DNA of 64,000 nt from Piper betle (Eukaryota > Streptophyta > Magnoliopsida > Piperales > Piperaceae): positions 149,839 through 213,838 of the forward strand of contig JAURVB010013530.1 of assembly GCA_033002965.1 (NCBI GenBank), in the 5' to 3' direction. Position 1 is the stretch's first letter. Each line of letters begins with the position of its first letter. The translations under genes were made by a program, and so were the position numbers. The notes beneath the pieces are model-generated. The model was given only the letters and a program-made list of their open reading frames with translations. It was not told the DNA's origin and did not search any database. Positions 38,063 to 49,394 of the stretch are shown here, in pieces.

Positions 38063-39247
38063 ATGGGCTGCGTCTCTTCCAAACTCGCCAAATCCGATCT
38101 CGAACGAGAAAGATCTGCTGCCGCTGCCGACCATTTCGATCCTCCCAACCACATTGTCTCCCTCACCTCCACCACCTATGGCGTCCTCAACCTCGACAGA
38201 GAACAGAAGCCCCTCTCCCTTGATGGTCTTCGGAAGTCGGTTTCTTCTCCCATTTCTTACAAGAGGGGCTTGGACGAGCCGGAGGTCATCAACACCTGGG
38301 AGCTGATGCATGACCTTCACGACGAAGTGCCCTGCCATCCTTCGCCTCAGAAGATTGACAAGTTTATTGATCCGAAAAGCAGTTCGAAGGGTTCGAATCA
38401 GAAGAAATTGGCGAAGAAGCAGAGGAAGAAGTCTTGGTCTTGGGGGAAGGAGAACAAGGAGAATGTTGGTGGTGGCGAGTCCGGGGTTGAAGAGGAGTGG
38501 GGGAGAGCAGTGCTGCAGCCCTTCACTTCTGTAGAGAATCTGCATGCAGCTTCACCTTCTCCTGTACTCAAGGCTCGCTCAAAGAGGAGCTTAAATGCGG
38601 CCGCCAAGCTGTCCTGCTTGTCCACCAATTCCACCATGAGCTTCAGCCCTTTCTTCGACCCGGAGCTCGTCGAATCGTTCGAGAAGGAGCTCTCGATCGA
38701 AAAGGAGCAGATCAAGATGATAATCTCGCCAATATCCAGAACCAAAAAGCTCAAAGACTCCGATCCGCTTCTCAATTCCTATGAGAAGAAATGTCCACCG
38801 GGTGGGGAGAATACGGTGGTCATCTACACAACCACATTGAGGGGGATCAGGAAGACATTTGAGGACTGCAACCGCGTGCGTTCCTTGATCGAAGCATACG
38901 ACGTTCAGTTCATCGAAAGGGACACATCGATGGATTCCGGTTTCAGAGAAGAGTTGAAGGTGTTGGTGGGCAAGAAGGGGGTGAGGGTGCCGATGGTGTT
39001 TGTGAAGGGCAGGTTGATCGGTGGAGCGGACGAGATGATTAAGCTAGAAGAAGGTGGTAAACTATCATCTCTCTTTCAAGGGATTCCTGCTGCTCAAGCC
39101 TGGTGCATTGGCTGTGGAGGGCTGAGGTTTGTGATGTGTATGGATTGCAATGGGAGTTGTAAGGTGTTGGATGAGAATGGCAAGAAAACAGCTAGATGTG
39201 GTGAATGCAATGAGAATGGTTTGATCCAGTGCCCCATCTGTTGCTGA
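38063..39247 (+). CDS. Glutaredoxin-domain protein with C-terminal CxxC cluster
   Basis: Single-exon gene, 394 residues. It starts MGCVSSKLAKSD, a likely N-myristoylation and palmitoylation signal, so membrane association is plausible. A long Ser/Lys-rich middle (about 100-240) includes KKQRKKSWSWGKENKEN. From about residue 250 comes a glutaredoxin-like fold (VVIYTTTLRGIRKTF.., a VPMVFVKGRLIGGADE motif with the cis-Pro, then LEEGGKLSSLFQGIP). The C-terminal ~47 residues carry four Cys pairs (CIGC, CMDC, CGEC, CPIC), probably a metal-binding knuckle. This is the plant family of GRX-like proteins such as those encoded by At1g64500 and At5g39865. The usual CPYC/CxxC active site is absent (TTLRGIRKTFEDC), so classical thiol-disulfide activity is unlikely. 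Open frames overlapping in other phases are shadows. Confidence 0.93.
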   Translation: MGCVSSKLAKSDLERERSAAAADHFDPPNHIVSLTSTTYGVLNLDREQKPLSLDGLRKSVSSPISYKRGLDEPEVINTWELMHDLHDEVPCHPSPQKIDKFIDPKSSSKGSNQKKLAKKQRKKSWSWGKENKENVGGGESGVEEEWGRAVLQPFTSVENLHAASPSPVLKARSKRSLNAAAKLSCLSTNSTMSFSPFFDPELVESFEKELSIEKEQIKMIISPISRTKKLKDSDPLLNSYEKKCPPGGENTVVIYTTTLRGIRKTFEDCNRVRSLIEAYDVQFIERDTSMDSGFREELKVLVGKKGVRVPMVFVKGRLIGGADEMIKLEEGGKLSSLFQGIPAAQAWCIGCGGLRFVMCMDCNGSCKVLDENGKKTARCGECNENGLIQCPICC

Positions 39248-41265
39248 GGAATTGTAAGATATATCCCTCTAGCTACCACTTGATAACTTAGTGTAGTACT
39301 TGTTAATTGTGTCAGTTTCAAACTATTCCACAAATTGATTTTTTATATGTAGCTTGGTTTGCTGCAAAGAACAGGGGAGCGTTTCAGCTTGGAATGTCGT
39401 GTGCTTTGCCTGTAATAATTGGAACTTGTGGGAAGAATTGGTGTTTTCTTACTAATGGAAACGCCTGGTTTCATTTTGGAGGGATTTTGTGTTGTGTTAT
39501 TGCCTGGTGACTCATTAACTGATTGGACTGTTTTGGATTTCATCAAGCATTTGTTCAATGCTCTCGCTATTGCTTTGTTGTCTGCAGATGTTCACAATAT
39601 ATTAGATTTAGTACCTTGTTTTCCTTTTTTTACCTTCAATTTGCTTTGAGTTGAATTGTCGAGGAGATTGCTGTGTCAATACTCTCATTTTCTGCTCACA
39701 ACAATATTAGATTGTGGTCAAATCTGAAATGAAAAGAATGAAATAGCCTGTGCATCAAAATTGTTTGCGGAAACGAATCCCCTGATATGGGATTACTTTA
39801 CTGATAGGCATTCTTTCAAATGGGTGGTTCTCTTTTTATCAACATATCTTAGATCTTATAAGGTGGATGCTTTTTTAGTAAACACAAATCGAAGCATTTG
39901 AGTATAAAATATGAGCTATAATGTTATGTTTTCCCTCTCAAAAGTTGTATTGTTAAATTTATTCTTCGTATTCGTTTATTAATTTAAGAGAAGGCTTATT
40001 ATCAACAGAAGCATGGATGTAATAATATCAACACATAAATATCTGACCACCCATTTGAGAATGGCTGGTGTTTGTTTGTCACATAGACAAAATTGGCCAC
40101 ATCATTTAACATTCATGTAATTTAAAGGCTTTTATTAAATACAGATGACACAAGTCTATCCACCGGTACTAAATTTTCTCTTTAATAGTACAATGAAGGT
40201 TATCTTGTTAATAAGCTTATTTATGTGATTTATTACAAAATTTAATCTCGGGCTTATTAAAATATCCATTATTTTGAGAAACACTTTGACACAGTTAAAA
40301 TGCAAGACAAAAAGCATATCCATATTGAATCGCTAGAATCAATTTTTGAATTACCCGATTCAAACCAAGTATGTCTGATTTATAAACGATTCATAAATCA
40401 TCATTAGTAAAAGAGTTTGTCCATTTTATTATTTGATAATTATGTAATCAATAGAGACATGATCTACACAAATATAGAGAATTTAGCTTATAGTCATTTT
40501 ATTATTTTTATTTTCACCCTATCTATAATATTTAGTAGTTTGAAATTTATAAAACTTGTTTAAAAATACTTTATTTTAAAGTCAAACTAATTTTGATTCA
40601 CTTGATTATTATTTTTATTTTGATTCTAATGTCATCGACAAACTAATTTTCACACAAATGTATATACAATCTTATTTAATTTTTCTATCTAAAATAAGTT
40701 ATGAACTGGCTTGAACCGATTCAAGTCAAACTTTTTAAAAATTGAATTCAATTACCGATTCTAATTTTCACAACAATGTTAAATATCGGTTAATTAATTA
40801 TGAGGTCATAGAATATGTAGAGACTACTATACTTATTTTTAATTATTATGATAGGACAAATTAAAAATAAGAAAAAAACTATACGCGTACCTCATAGATG
40901 GAAAAACCAAAATTTACCAATGCAATTGGAGGAACTTGGTATTATTTGCGTTCATTATATTACGTTCACAACATGAAGAAGGCCGCGTTCTCAGCTCATT
41001 TTGGACTCTGGGGCCTTTTGAGCCAACATCATTTTTGAGCTATACACACCAACTCGCATGCGATGATTGTTATGGCATAAAATTTGTGAATCGTCTCATT
41101 AAACAGAGAAGCCGTGACTGCCCAGAAGTGTGGGCTCAGATTATAATAACTTGAGTTGGAACTACGTGGGCACATATAACTGAGAAGTGGAAGTTGTTGA
41201 ACTATTAAAGCCCAATTGGATAGATCTTATGCCGAAGGGTTAGGTTGAAGGTGGCGGACTCGACA
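39248..41265. other. 3' flank of the glutaredoxin-domain gene and AT-rich intergenic DNA
   Basis: Contains the probable 3'-UTR (to about 39700), a candidate MITE (39806-40070) and AT-rich DNA with scattered CCGATTC-like boxes (40330-40790) that resemble the hAT-like repeats elsewhere. No supported gene. Confidence 0.5.
39806..40070. repeat. Candidate MITE with imperfect inverted ends
   Basis: The left end 'ggcattctttcaaatgggtggtt' and, on the opposite strand at the right end, 'gccattctcaaatgggtggtc' match as inverted repeats, followed on both sides by similar T-rich 'tatcaaca' or 'gttgatat' sequence. The interior is about 220 bp, AT-rich and non-coding. The target duplication is not clear. 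Confidence 0.45.
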
Positions 41266-42660
41266 ACTCGTAAGGGCGGTTATGAGGTTGGTATCGGTGC
41301 TGCGTTAGGTTTGGGGCGTTGTGTGTTTAAGGTAGGTATGTACAGGTTGCCTTAAAAAAAAAACCAACGGATAAAACATTAGTTCATTTTATTTTTTAAT
41401 ACGTAAAATAAATTTATTTTTTTATTGTGATTTAGGTTGAATTGGGTAAAATGTGATGGTAAATACTAATTTGCACTAGTATTTAGTTATTTTTGCCACT
41501 TTCTAGTCAAGTTATTTCTAACTTCGACAAATGCTGAGAACTTTTGCATGGAAAAAGAAAGTGATGAAAACTTTTTATTTTGATATTTAAGAATAATAAT
41601 ATGTTGTTGGACTCATAGTTAATACTAACGGTAACACTCAATAAACAACTAGATAATTATAAAAAAATTGTACTCATTCTTACTTTAAATAATAAAAATG
41701 TCATAAGGATATTTAATAAGTGTATGATTTACTTGAACTTGATTGGGTCTATAGCCATATTGACGGTAAGGTCTTATAGCAAATTATTGTTCGATATTTA
41801 ATACCACCTTCAAAGACTTGAGAGCATGCCTTCTATACATTACGATTTTTAAGTTTTAAAATTTTGTTACAATTGAATTTTTTGTGTTTTATTTTTTAAA
41901 GCACATTATTTTAAGGTGAGGGAAGGGGAGGGGTGTTCTAAGTTGATGTTTGTGTGTGAGTTGGGGTAAGGGGTTATATGTGCGGGGTAGGTGTTTACTA
42001 GATTGCCTTAAAAAAAAAGCTAATTGGGGGAGGGGTGAGGGAGAGGGGGTGTTCTATACTTAGTAAGGGTGGTTGTGAAGTTGGTATTTGTGTGTGAGTT
42101 GGGGTAAGGGGTTATATGTGCCGGATAATTGTATATGGGATTGTCTGAAAAAAAGGCTAATTGGATAAAAAATTACTTCATTCTATTTTTTTACTATATA
42201 AAATATGTTCATATTTTTTGTGAGTTAGGTTAAATTGGGTAAGATGTGACGGTAAATACTAAATTGTACTAGTTTTAAGTTAATTTGCCACTTTCTCACA
42301 AGTTATTCTCAATTTCGACAAAACCCCGAAGACTCAAGAAATTTTTTATTTTGATATTTAAGAAAAATAATCTACTATAAGACTTATATAATACGCAATG
42401 AATAGCTAGTGAATTATAAAAAACTATACTCACTTTTACTTTAAATAATAAAAGTATTATAAAGATATTTAATAGACAAGCGATTTACATGAACCTGATT
42501 GGATCTTATAGTTATATTGGCTAGAAGGGTTTATGGTAGATTATTTCTCGATATTTAAGACCACCTACAAAGACCTGAGAACATGCCTTCTAAAGATTAA
42601 GGTTTAAAGTTTTAAAGTTTTATTCCAATTAAATTTTTTGTGCCTTTTTGTTTTTCAAAG
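41266..42660. repeat. Degenerate tandem duplication (~0.7-kb units)
   Basis: 41266-41930 and about 42040-42660 run in parallel: 'ttgccttaaaaaaaa', 'gttgaattgggtaaaatgtgatggtaaatact', 'tttgccactttct-caagttatt', 'ttttattttgatatttaagaa' and 'gacttgagagcatgccttcta' recur in the same order. A partial third unit (41935-42020) sits between them, sharing 'gtgtgtgagttggggtaagggg'. No coding content. Confidence 0.75.
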
Positions 42661-43561
42661 CACAATTTTCTCTTGTGCTGCTTACATAGCTCTGCTGTGG
42701 GTTGATGACATTTGAGATTCATTATACAAATTTGACATTTAAATAAAAATTTACCACATTCAACATATAATCTTCCTATATAATTTTTAACCAATAAAAG
42801 AAAATAATTAGTCACCTTAATAAATATATGTAATTTGATAAATAATTAACCCACAACATATATAAAAATAAAAACAAGAAAAAGCCCACCAAAAGCCGAA
42901 TAAATATTAAATAGTATAAAAATAATAAATCCCCTCTTTCCCTCACTGGCTGCCCAAGCCCAAGCCCCTCTCCTCTCCACCAACGATTCTTCAATCCCTT
43001 CCCTCCGCCTGCCCTCTCACCCATCTTCCCCATCGAAGAAGGCGCTACCTTTCAATCCAGCGTCCGGCGGGTTCCCGGCCGACTAGATCTTCAAGGCGGG
43101 CAAGCTTTATCCCTCTTCCCCTGCCTTGGTTTCCCATATCGCCGGTGATTCGTTTACTGCCGACATCGGCGATAACAGTCTTCCATCAAACCTGCGCCTG
43201 GGGCATTTTGTTTTTTAGTGCTTCTCTGGAAGCGAAAGGTTGATTTGCACGTTTTGGGTAAGGTCTGGTTCATAAAGATCCTTGTTGTTTGTACTGTCTT
43301 TAATTGAGCAAACAGTGCTAATTGATTATGCTAGCAAGACTTGTGTTTTCTTGATTTCCATTTTTATTGGTGAGTGATAAACGTATTTATAATGATAAAA
43401 AAGTCTGTTCACTTCTGTGTGTTTGCTGGTGAAGTTATGAAACAACAATATTTTCTGGGGCTGAGGTCCGTTTTATGACTTAGTCTGTAGAACATTATTA
43501 GTACCCCTTCTCTAAATTTCATCAACTTTCTAATCATGACTATCAATTTTCTCTCGTGCAG
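42661..43561 (+). other. CNX3: CNX3 upstream region with a 5'-UTR intron
   Basis: A GGGTAAGG donor at about 43258 and CTCTCGTGCAG ending at 43561 define a probable 5'-leader intron of about 300 bp. The exon before it (about 43000-43257) is pyrimidine-rich leader. Further upstream is AT-rich DNA without exons. Confidence 0.45.
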
Positions 43562-43584
43562 TTTTTCCTGGAGTGGTTATCAAC

Positions 43585-43680
43585 ATGTTTCTCAGACGGA
43601 TTGCAGTGGGTGCTTTTCCACTCAGTAGATGCTTTAGCAAAAACAGTGGTTATGAAAATGCTATTTGGGAGCTTAATCAG
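43585..43680 (+). other. CNX3: CNX3 coding exon 1 (presequence)
   Basis: 32 codons ending ENAIWELNQ at the CAG/GTAG junction. Confidence 0.9.
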
Positions 43681-44820
43681 GTAGTTTTCCATGAGGTTCT
43701 TAGTCCATGTGGGTCTTTGTTGAAGCATTTCGTTCTTCTCTTGAGTTTTGGCGAAATAGAAGGTAAACTATAAAATTATGGAAACTATTTGGAACAAAAT
43801 ACATTGCGTGTCGCAAATTAGCATTTCCGTGTGCTCAATTATTAGCAAAATTTACTAGAGGTCTGAAAATTGCATCATCGTCTTCTTACACATCCAAATT
43901 CTTCAACAAGCTGAAATATTTATATTATAGTTATCAGGTTCCTAAGTCCCATGGTGATAACAAAATAAACTGATGGATGTACAGTCATCAAAATTTCTCG
44001 ATACTTAAATACCTTAGACCTTCTATTGTGTGGACAACCATGTTCTCTGTTGGTGCTGGCACATTGTAAATTATACTGCAATGATTGGCTATAATGAAAT
44101 GTATGATGTGGTCTGTTTTTAAATTGGAAATTAATTATCATTGTAAGTAGGTATTGTATTGGTGGACCGGCTTTACAAATTGCACTGCCATAGTTTGTTC
44201 CTAACCAAATTCTTTTGAAGGATATTGAATCAATATTCGGCAAGTCTGCAACTTCTCCAGACATTGTTGATATACACTCAGTTCGAGAGTCACAAATCTA
44301 TCCCATGCCAACTGACAAACCTGATGAGGAATTGTCCCATGTTGATGCATCTGGACATGCCCAGATGGTGGACACCTCTGCCAAGGAGGACACGAAAAGA
44401 GTGGCAATTGCTGGTTGTAAAGTAACTCTGGGAGAAAAGGCATTTGGCTTGGTGGCTGCCAACCAAATAACCAAAGGAGATGTTCTTAATGTGGCTAAGA
44501 TTGCAGGTATATGTGGAGCTAAGCAGACAAGCAACCTTATTCCTCTTTGTCACAACATAATTCTTTCAAATGTGAGAGTCGACCTTAGGTTGAATGAGGA
44601 GGACTTCAGTGTTGAGATTGAAGGAGAGGCTGCAACAACAGGTAAGACAGGTGTTGAGATGGAAGCCATGACTGCTGTGACTATCGCAGGGCTCACAGTG
44701 TACGATATGTGCAAAGCTGTTGCTAAGGATATTCAAATTTCAAACGTTTGCCTGCAGCATAAGAGTGGCGGAAAAAGTGGGACTTGGTCACGAAATTTGA
44801 ACCTTAGTTCAAATTCATGA
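43585..44820 (+). CDS. CNX3: Cyclic pyranopterin monophosphate synthase (CNX3, MoaC type)
   Basis: Two coding exons, 43585-43680 and 44221-44820, joined at CAG/GTAG and TTTTGAAG/GAT in phase 0; 231 residues. The N-terminus MFLRRIAVGAFPLSRCFSKN is basic and Ser-rich, a typical mitochondrial presequence, and known plant CNX3 is mitochondrial. The MoaC domain fills the C-terminal ~165 residues: SHVDASGHAQMVDTSAK, KGDVLNVAKIAGICGAKQTS, LIPLCHN, and TTGKTGVEMEAMTAVTIAGLTVYDMCKA with the conserved Lys and Asp residues. With CNX2 it converts GTP to cyclic pyranopterin monophosphate, the first step of molybdenum-cofactor synthesis for nitrate reductase, aldehyde oxidase and xanthine dehydrogenase. 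The upstream GTG at 43573 is in frame but ATG at 43585 is the start. Confidence 0.95.
44221..44820 (+). other. CNX3: CNX3 coding exon 2 (MoaC domain)
   Basis: Begins DIESIFGKSATS after TTTTGAAG and ends NLNLSSNS with TGA. Confidence 0.95.
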
Positions 44821-46974
44821 GTGCTGAAACTCAATGAAGCAATGAGATCCTTGTATGAATGGCTTAAAATGTGGTGGATGTTAAGTTTTGCCATTCTGAG
44901 TAGGATGGCTGCCAATATTTGACGAGAGACATAGCTGAGAGATATCAAGTATCAGCAAAATGCTTAGCTTGTACACATTGGATTTCAAAGTGCAAACTAT
45001 GATTGGAAAAGATCTGTATGTTTTAGAGAAATGAATATTTATGCTCTTGGTAATTAGATCATTTGCAGCCATGGACCTTCTGTTCTCGATTGAGTCAATG
45101 ATGGAGATTGCTGCTATTCATAGAAGTAATTAAGACAAAGATCAGGACCATTGAAAGCGCTATTCTAGCTGAAAGCTGCTTGAGCCATGGACAAGGCCGC
45201 TCTCAATTGATTACAGGGTAAGCTAATTGTTGGACCTGATCTAAATGGATAGGATGTATTTCTGGAGGTTGCCGGGTCAATGTTGAACTATCTATCAAAT
45301 GGATTCACCCAAATTAAACCATTTATTATTTTTTTTAGAAGGCATGTTGTTATTTTATTTCTATCCCAGTGAGCTCAAGCCTTCTAAAATTTCGGTTGTA
45401 CGCTTTGTGGTAAACTTGATTGAAGCTTGAAAGTACTTTATTTTTATTGAACATAGCTGGAATTACCGGTGATCTTACTTTTATGCTGACAGTATTGCTA
45501 TACAGTCAATTTAAGCAACTGAATACATTTTCTTTTCTTTTCTTTTTCCAAAGCAATTTATTTTCTTTTTATTACCATGAGTTGTGTAACTGTTTCAGCA
45601 GGCGGTGCCGCCCCACCAATCCAAGGATGTTACTTGCAGGACTTGCCATCTCAGCGTCTGATATCAATCAATCCTCTTGAAAAGGTTGTCCATGTAGAGA
45701 GTGGAATATCTAATTCACTTTGGGCTTTGGAAAGAAAAATCTAAGGCACGTTGGTCTTTCAAGCCATGTTGTTTAATGGGAAGAAACATGTAGAAGGAAT
45801 CTCCAAGAGCAATGTCTTGAAAGGTATGTGCATTGAACCTTTTCAGAATGCCCAGCATAGCATGCACTTTGTCATACAAGATAGACACCCGTCCACTTTC
45901 TATTGGACAAGCAGCCTCTGATGGATTCATGGTCCCATTGTAATCTGATGCTTGGCATTCAATACACAAATAGGTTGTTATGTGAGTATAACGGTTAGAC
46001 CACCCGTGTCTACGTCCTTACAAATTGGAAGCCTGTGCATTGTAGTTGTTTAATTTGTATATTATATGAAGCTACGAATATTGACGTGATCATTTAGCTT
46101 AATCAAAGGTGAACATTGAACATCTGATTCCACAGTTTGCTTATATTAGTTCGAGTATTAATTGATATTAGCCTTAGAACTGGGTAATTAATTATTATGT
46201 TTTTCTAACCTCCTATGTTTCATTTTTTCTTCGGGCACCCTGAATCAGCAGTCTGACGCCTAGCATATATAATCGATTTCCTTGTCTTAAGCTCAATCTT
46301 ATCTTCCTTATCACCCTTATGATAAACATGCTAGCAACTTCGTACGCTATACCCTCGTCATTTGGTTTCATTGTCATCAAAATCTCAAATCCAGCGGTCA
46401 AAAAAAGAAAGAAAACACAACAAAAAAGAAGATCATGGCACTACCCCATCTTTGTATTTTTCCAGCCACCTTCCAAAAAGCAGCATGCTGAGCGTGTTCA
46501 AAAAACTTAAAATAAGCAGAGAACAGTGCCAAGATTCAAGATTGCGCACAGACAAAGAAGGCAAAAGCGCAAGCGTGCCGGCCATTGAATTGTGATGGTA
46601 GCTCAATCCAGACGAGTGGTCCCTTTTGGTCCTTAGTTGCGACCCTGATCAAGTGCAACCAATGATGTAGTGGGGTTCCCCTACCCGCACTCAATATGCA
46701 GCTTCTTGACTTGCTTCCATCAACCCTTAGGCTTCATCTATAGCTAGCTATAGATCATCACATAGACACAAGAATGGATCCATTATGGGTAGTCCTACAA
46801 TGTTCCCTATATATTGCATCATTCTTGATTGCATTTTCCAACTACTGCTTTGTCCCCACCCTTGCCCAACTTCTGGTTTATATATCTGAAGAGGACCCTT
46901 ATTGATCTTGCACATATTTCGTAGTATTGTTTCTTCTCTTGTCTCTTCCAATCTTCTACTCTCCAAAATCAGAC
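44821..46974. other. CNX3 3' flank and intergenic DNA, no further gene supported
   Basis: A TGTTTCAG followed by a short open segment (45600-45680) could be a spliced 3'-UTR exon of CNX3. A minus-strand frame at 45715-45969 (starts MCIECQASDY) is longer than most but has no domain I recognise. About 46930-46974 is the leader of the next gene. Confidence 0.4.
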
Positions 46975-47427
46975 ATGGGTAATTGCATATCTAGTAAGGG
47001 AGTGATAAGGATTATGAAGGGTGATGGGAAGATACTCGAGTACTCCCCACCCTTGACAGTGCTTGACGTTCTTGCCAACTTTGATGCCCATGCTATCTAT
47101 GACGAAGTTCCCGTCTGTTGGTCTCTAGCCCCGGAAACCGTTCTCCAGTGTGGTCCTCTCTACTACCTTCTCCCTGAGGTGATACCGTCGACATCGGACA
47201 AGGAGGCGCCGGAGAAGTCGAGACGATCAGTTAGAATAAAGGTGATGGTGACTAAGAAGGAGCTGAGGGAGATGCTGGAGCAGGAGAGCTTTTCAGCCAG
47301 TAAGATGATTGATCGCCTTCAAAAGAAACCGTGTATTAGATATGTTTCTAAGGAAGGTGGTGACGTCCATGGACATGGAGGGTGGACGCCTGTATTACAG
47401 AGCATACCAGAAGGTGGAACCTTATGA
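46975..47427 (+). CDS. PADRE/DUF4228 domain protein
   Basis: 150 residues from MGNCISSKGVIRIMKGDGK. The ATG at 46975 is chosen over the in-frame one at 46927 because MGNC is the family's myristoylation-type start. Family marks are VIRIMKGDGKILEY, LTVLDVLANF, HAIYD, and LQCGPLYYLLPE, followed by a basic KVMVTKKELREMLEQ segment and a C-terminal WTPVLQSIPE. PADRE/DUF4228 proteins are small plant proteins whose transcripts often respond to pathogens and abiotic stress; the biochemical function is unknown. Intronless. A gypsy LTR begins only 167 bp after the stop, so the natural 3'-UTR may have been shortened or replaced. Confidence 0.93.
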   Translation: MGNCISSKGVIRIMKGDGKILEYSPPLTVLDVLANFDAHAIYDEVPVCWSLAPETVLQCGPLYYLLPEVIPSTSDKEAPEKSRRSVRIKVMVTKKELREMLEQESFSASKMIDRLQKKPCIRYVSKEGGDVHGHGGWTPVLQSIPEGGTL

Positions 47428-47594
47428 TGATTTTTACATGCAGCCTAAAAAACATGCCAATCTTACCAAATCAATATTGTAATTGTATAAGGGACCTAGT
47501 TGAACCTTTGCGTTAAAGATGTGATACCGGGGTGTGTTTCCTCTGGGGTTTGATGCTTTTGTTTGTTAAGCTATCTTTTCATACGCTTGCTAGC

Positions 47595-49394
47595 TGTCAC
47601 GGGCCGCTCTCTATGGGACAAAATTTTTCGCCCCAACAGCAAACCGCGCGGCGTGTTTCGCTCCCGAAACACCAGCCTCCCTTCAAAGTACGCAATAGAA
47701 ACCCCACTACACGTGTAGCGGGACGATCTCTATAAGAGACCCGAAGCCACCCCCTGCGTTCCTGCAAATCACGACGCACGCCGGACACGAATACCGGCAC
47801 CCAAATCGCCCAGTGCACGATATCGTTCGGTACCGATAGATAATTCTCAAAACTTCCACAATAGCAAACCAAGCAAGTAGTATGTAGCGACTCCGATCGA
47901 TCACCCAATGTCGATCCTGACACCAATCCCCTGATCGGTATCGCAGCAAGTTCCGGAATCACAGAACGCCGCTAGCACCCAAAATCAGACGCCAACACCA
48001 CAATTACGGAACCCCGGTTCCAACCTTGAATTAAACACAAAACAAGGATACAGCAATCACCCCTATGATCGCTTACACCATGGACATGCAAACCCCACGG
48101 TGTTCAACTCTTCCCCGAAGAGTAGCGAGAACTAGAGCACCCACACTCACAATCGTCCTCACAAATCACAACCCCGAGCAGCCACCCACGACCTACTCGT
48201 TTACATGCAAAACCCTCAACCAAGTAATGCAAACTAGGTTATGAGAAGAACTACGTCGTACCTCCAATCACAGCACCACGACCAGCAACCCTATGCCGTC
48301 GAACTCGTGAAGAATCAACTCCCGGAATTGATCTGCAGCACTCCACGACTTTGCTTGATGAGGTTTCTCTCTTCTCCACAAGAAAGACCACGACGCTCCA
48401 CCAAGACCCCTCTCGGCAATTCTTCCTTCCTTCTTCTTTTTTTCTCACGTTGGCTCCCTCCTTATAAAGGAGTCTCCACGTTGTTGCAAATCAGATCCAA
48501 GATAAGCTGTAATCTGAGCATAATCTTTTCCCAACAGATTATCTCCAAGATCTTCCACGAACCTGGACTTCCTTGACGTCTCAATTCAATCCAGCCCTGG
48601 GCGTGCTTATCTCCAATTTCAGTTGCAATCTTATCTCCAAGATTCCGATCAAGATCCATCTCTATCTCTATCGGCAAACAAAGTCCAGCGCTGGTAGTTA
48701 GTTATAACCACCATACGTCCAACCCCTGGCTCGACCCAAGTCTTCGGCTCGACCAAAACCAGCAAACCTCGTGCACGTCCCAGACGCACCACCGATAACC
48801 CCTGCTACCGATAAACCTCTAGTACCGATCAACTCCATCCATCGATCATGCTGGTGCAGCCAGACCCCTCGCTACCGATCACGACTCGATCACCGCTCGT
48901 GTGTGCTCGTTACTTGAGTCGCACCGCAACCTCGCTCTGCCTCGGTCATGGATCGATCATAAACCCCGCTAGCGCCCAATGCTCGCGCACGCTGCACCGA
49001 TGTCTCGGCAGCGCTCGATCATGCTCGCTCCTTGCTCGCGCACGCTAGTGATCGCACCCCAGCATCGAACCAGCGCACTCCCGGCACTCTTGTGATCCGC
49101 ACGTAGCGATCAACCTCGAGTCCTCGTGCTCGGTTCTCGGCACCAATGCTCGATCATGATCCGACGCCCAAGTGCTCGGTCACCAGCACTTGTCTCGATC
49201 ATCTTGAGGTTTATTTGGTCTCCGACCTGACTCATGCTCGGCACTTCGTTACCTGCAACTATAACACCGTGTTAGCCTCAACCAGTTGTTTCACCACTCG
49301 AATAGCCCCGTGCTACTCGTGTCGGACCCGGCATGCATGGGAACAACTGCCCAATCCCGCGCACCCGGCACATCCTCAGACTAAGGCTGTAACA
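47595..49394 (-). repeat. 3' LTR of the gypsy element
   Basis: 1,800 bp bounded by TGTCAC...GTAACA on the plus strand. It is GC-richer than its surroundings, with many CGATC-containing motifs. A TATA-like CCTTTATAAG lies on the minus strand at 48470-48461. No partner LTR is in the window, so the ends rest on the purine tract and the TG/CA termini. Confidence 0.8.

Noticed and set aside
40310..40790. Third hAT-like element
   Set aside because: CCGATTC-like boxes are present, but no terminus comparable to ATGCAACCAT was found, so it is mentioned only in the intergenic entry.
45715..45969. 84-codon minus-strand frame
   Set aside because: Ordinary composition but no recognisable domain, splice context or start; not supported as a gene.
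47597..48677. Short frames on both strands between 47.6 and 49.4 kb
   Set aside because: They are inside the gypsy LTR, which is non-coding.
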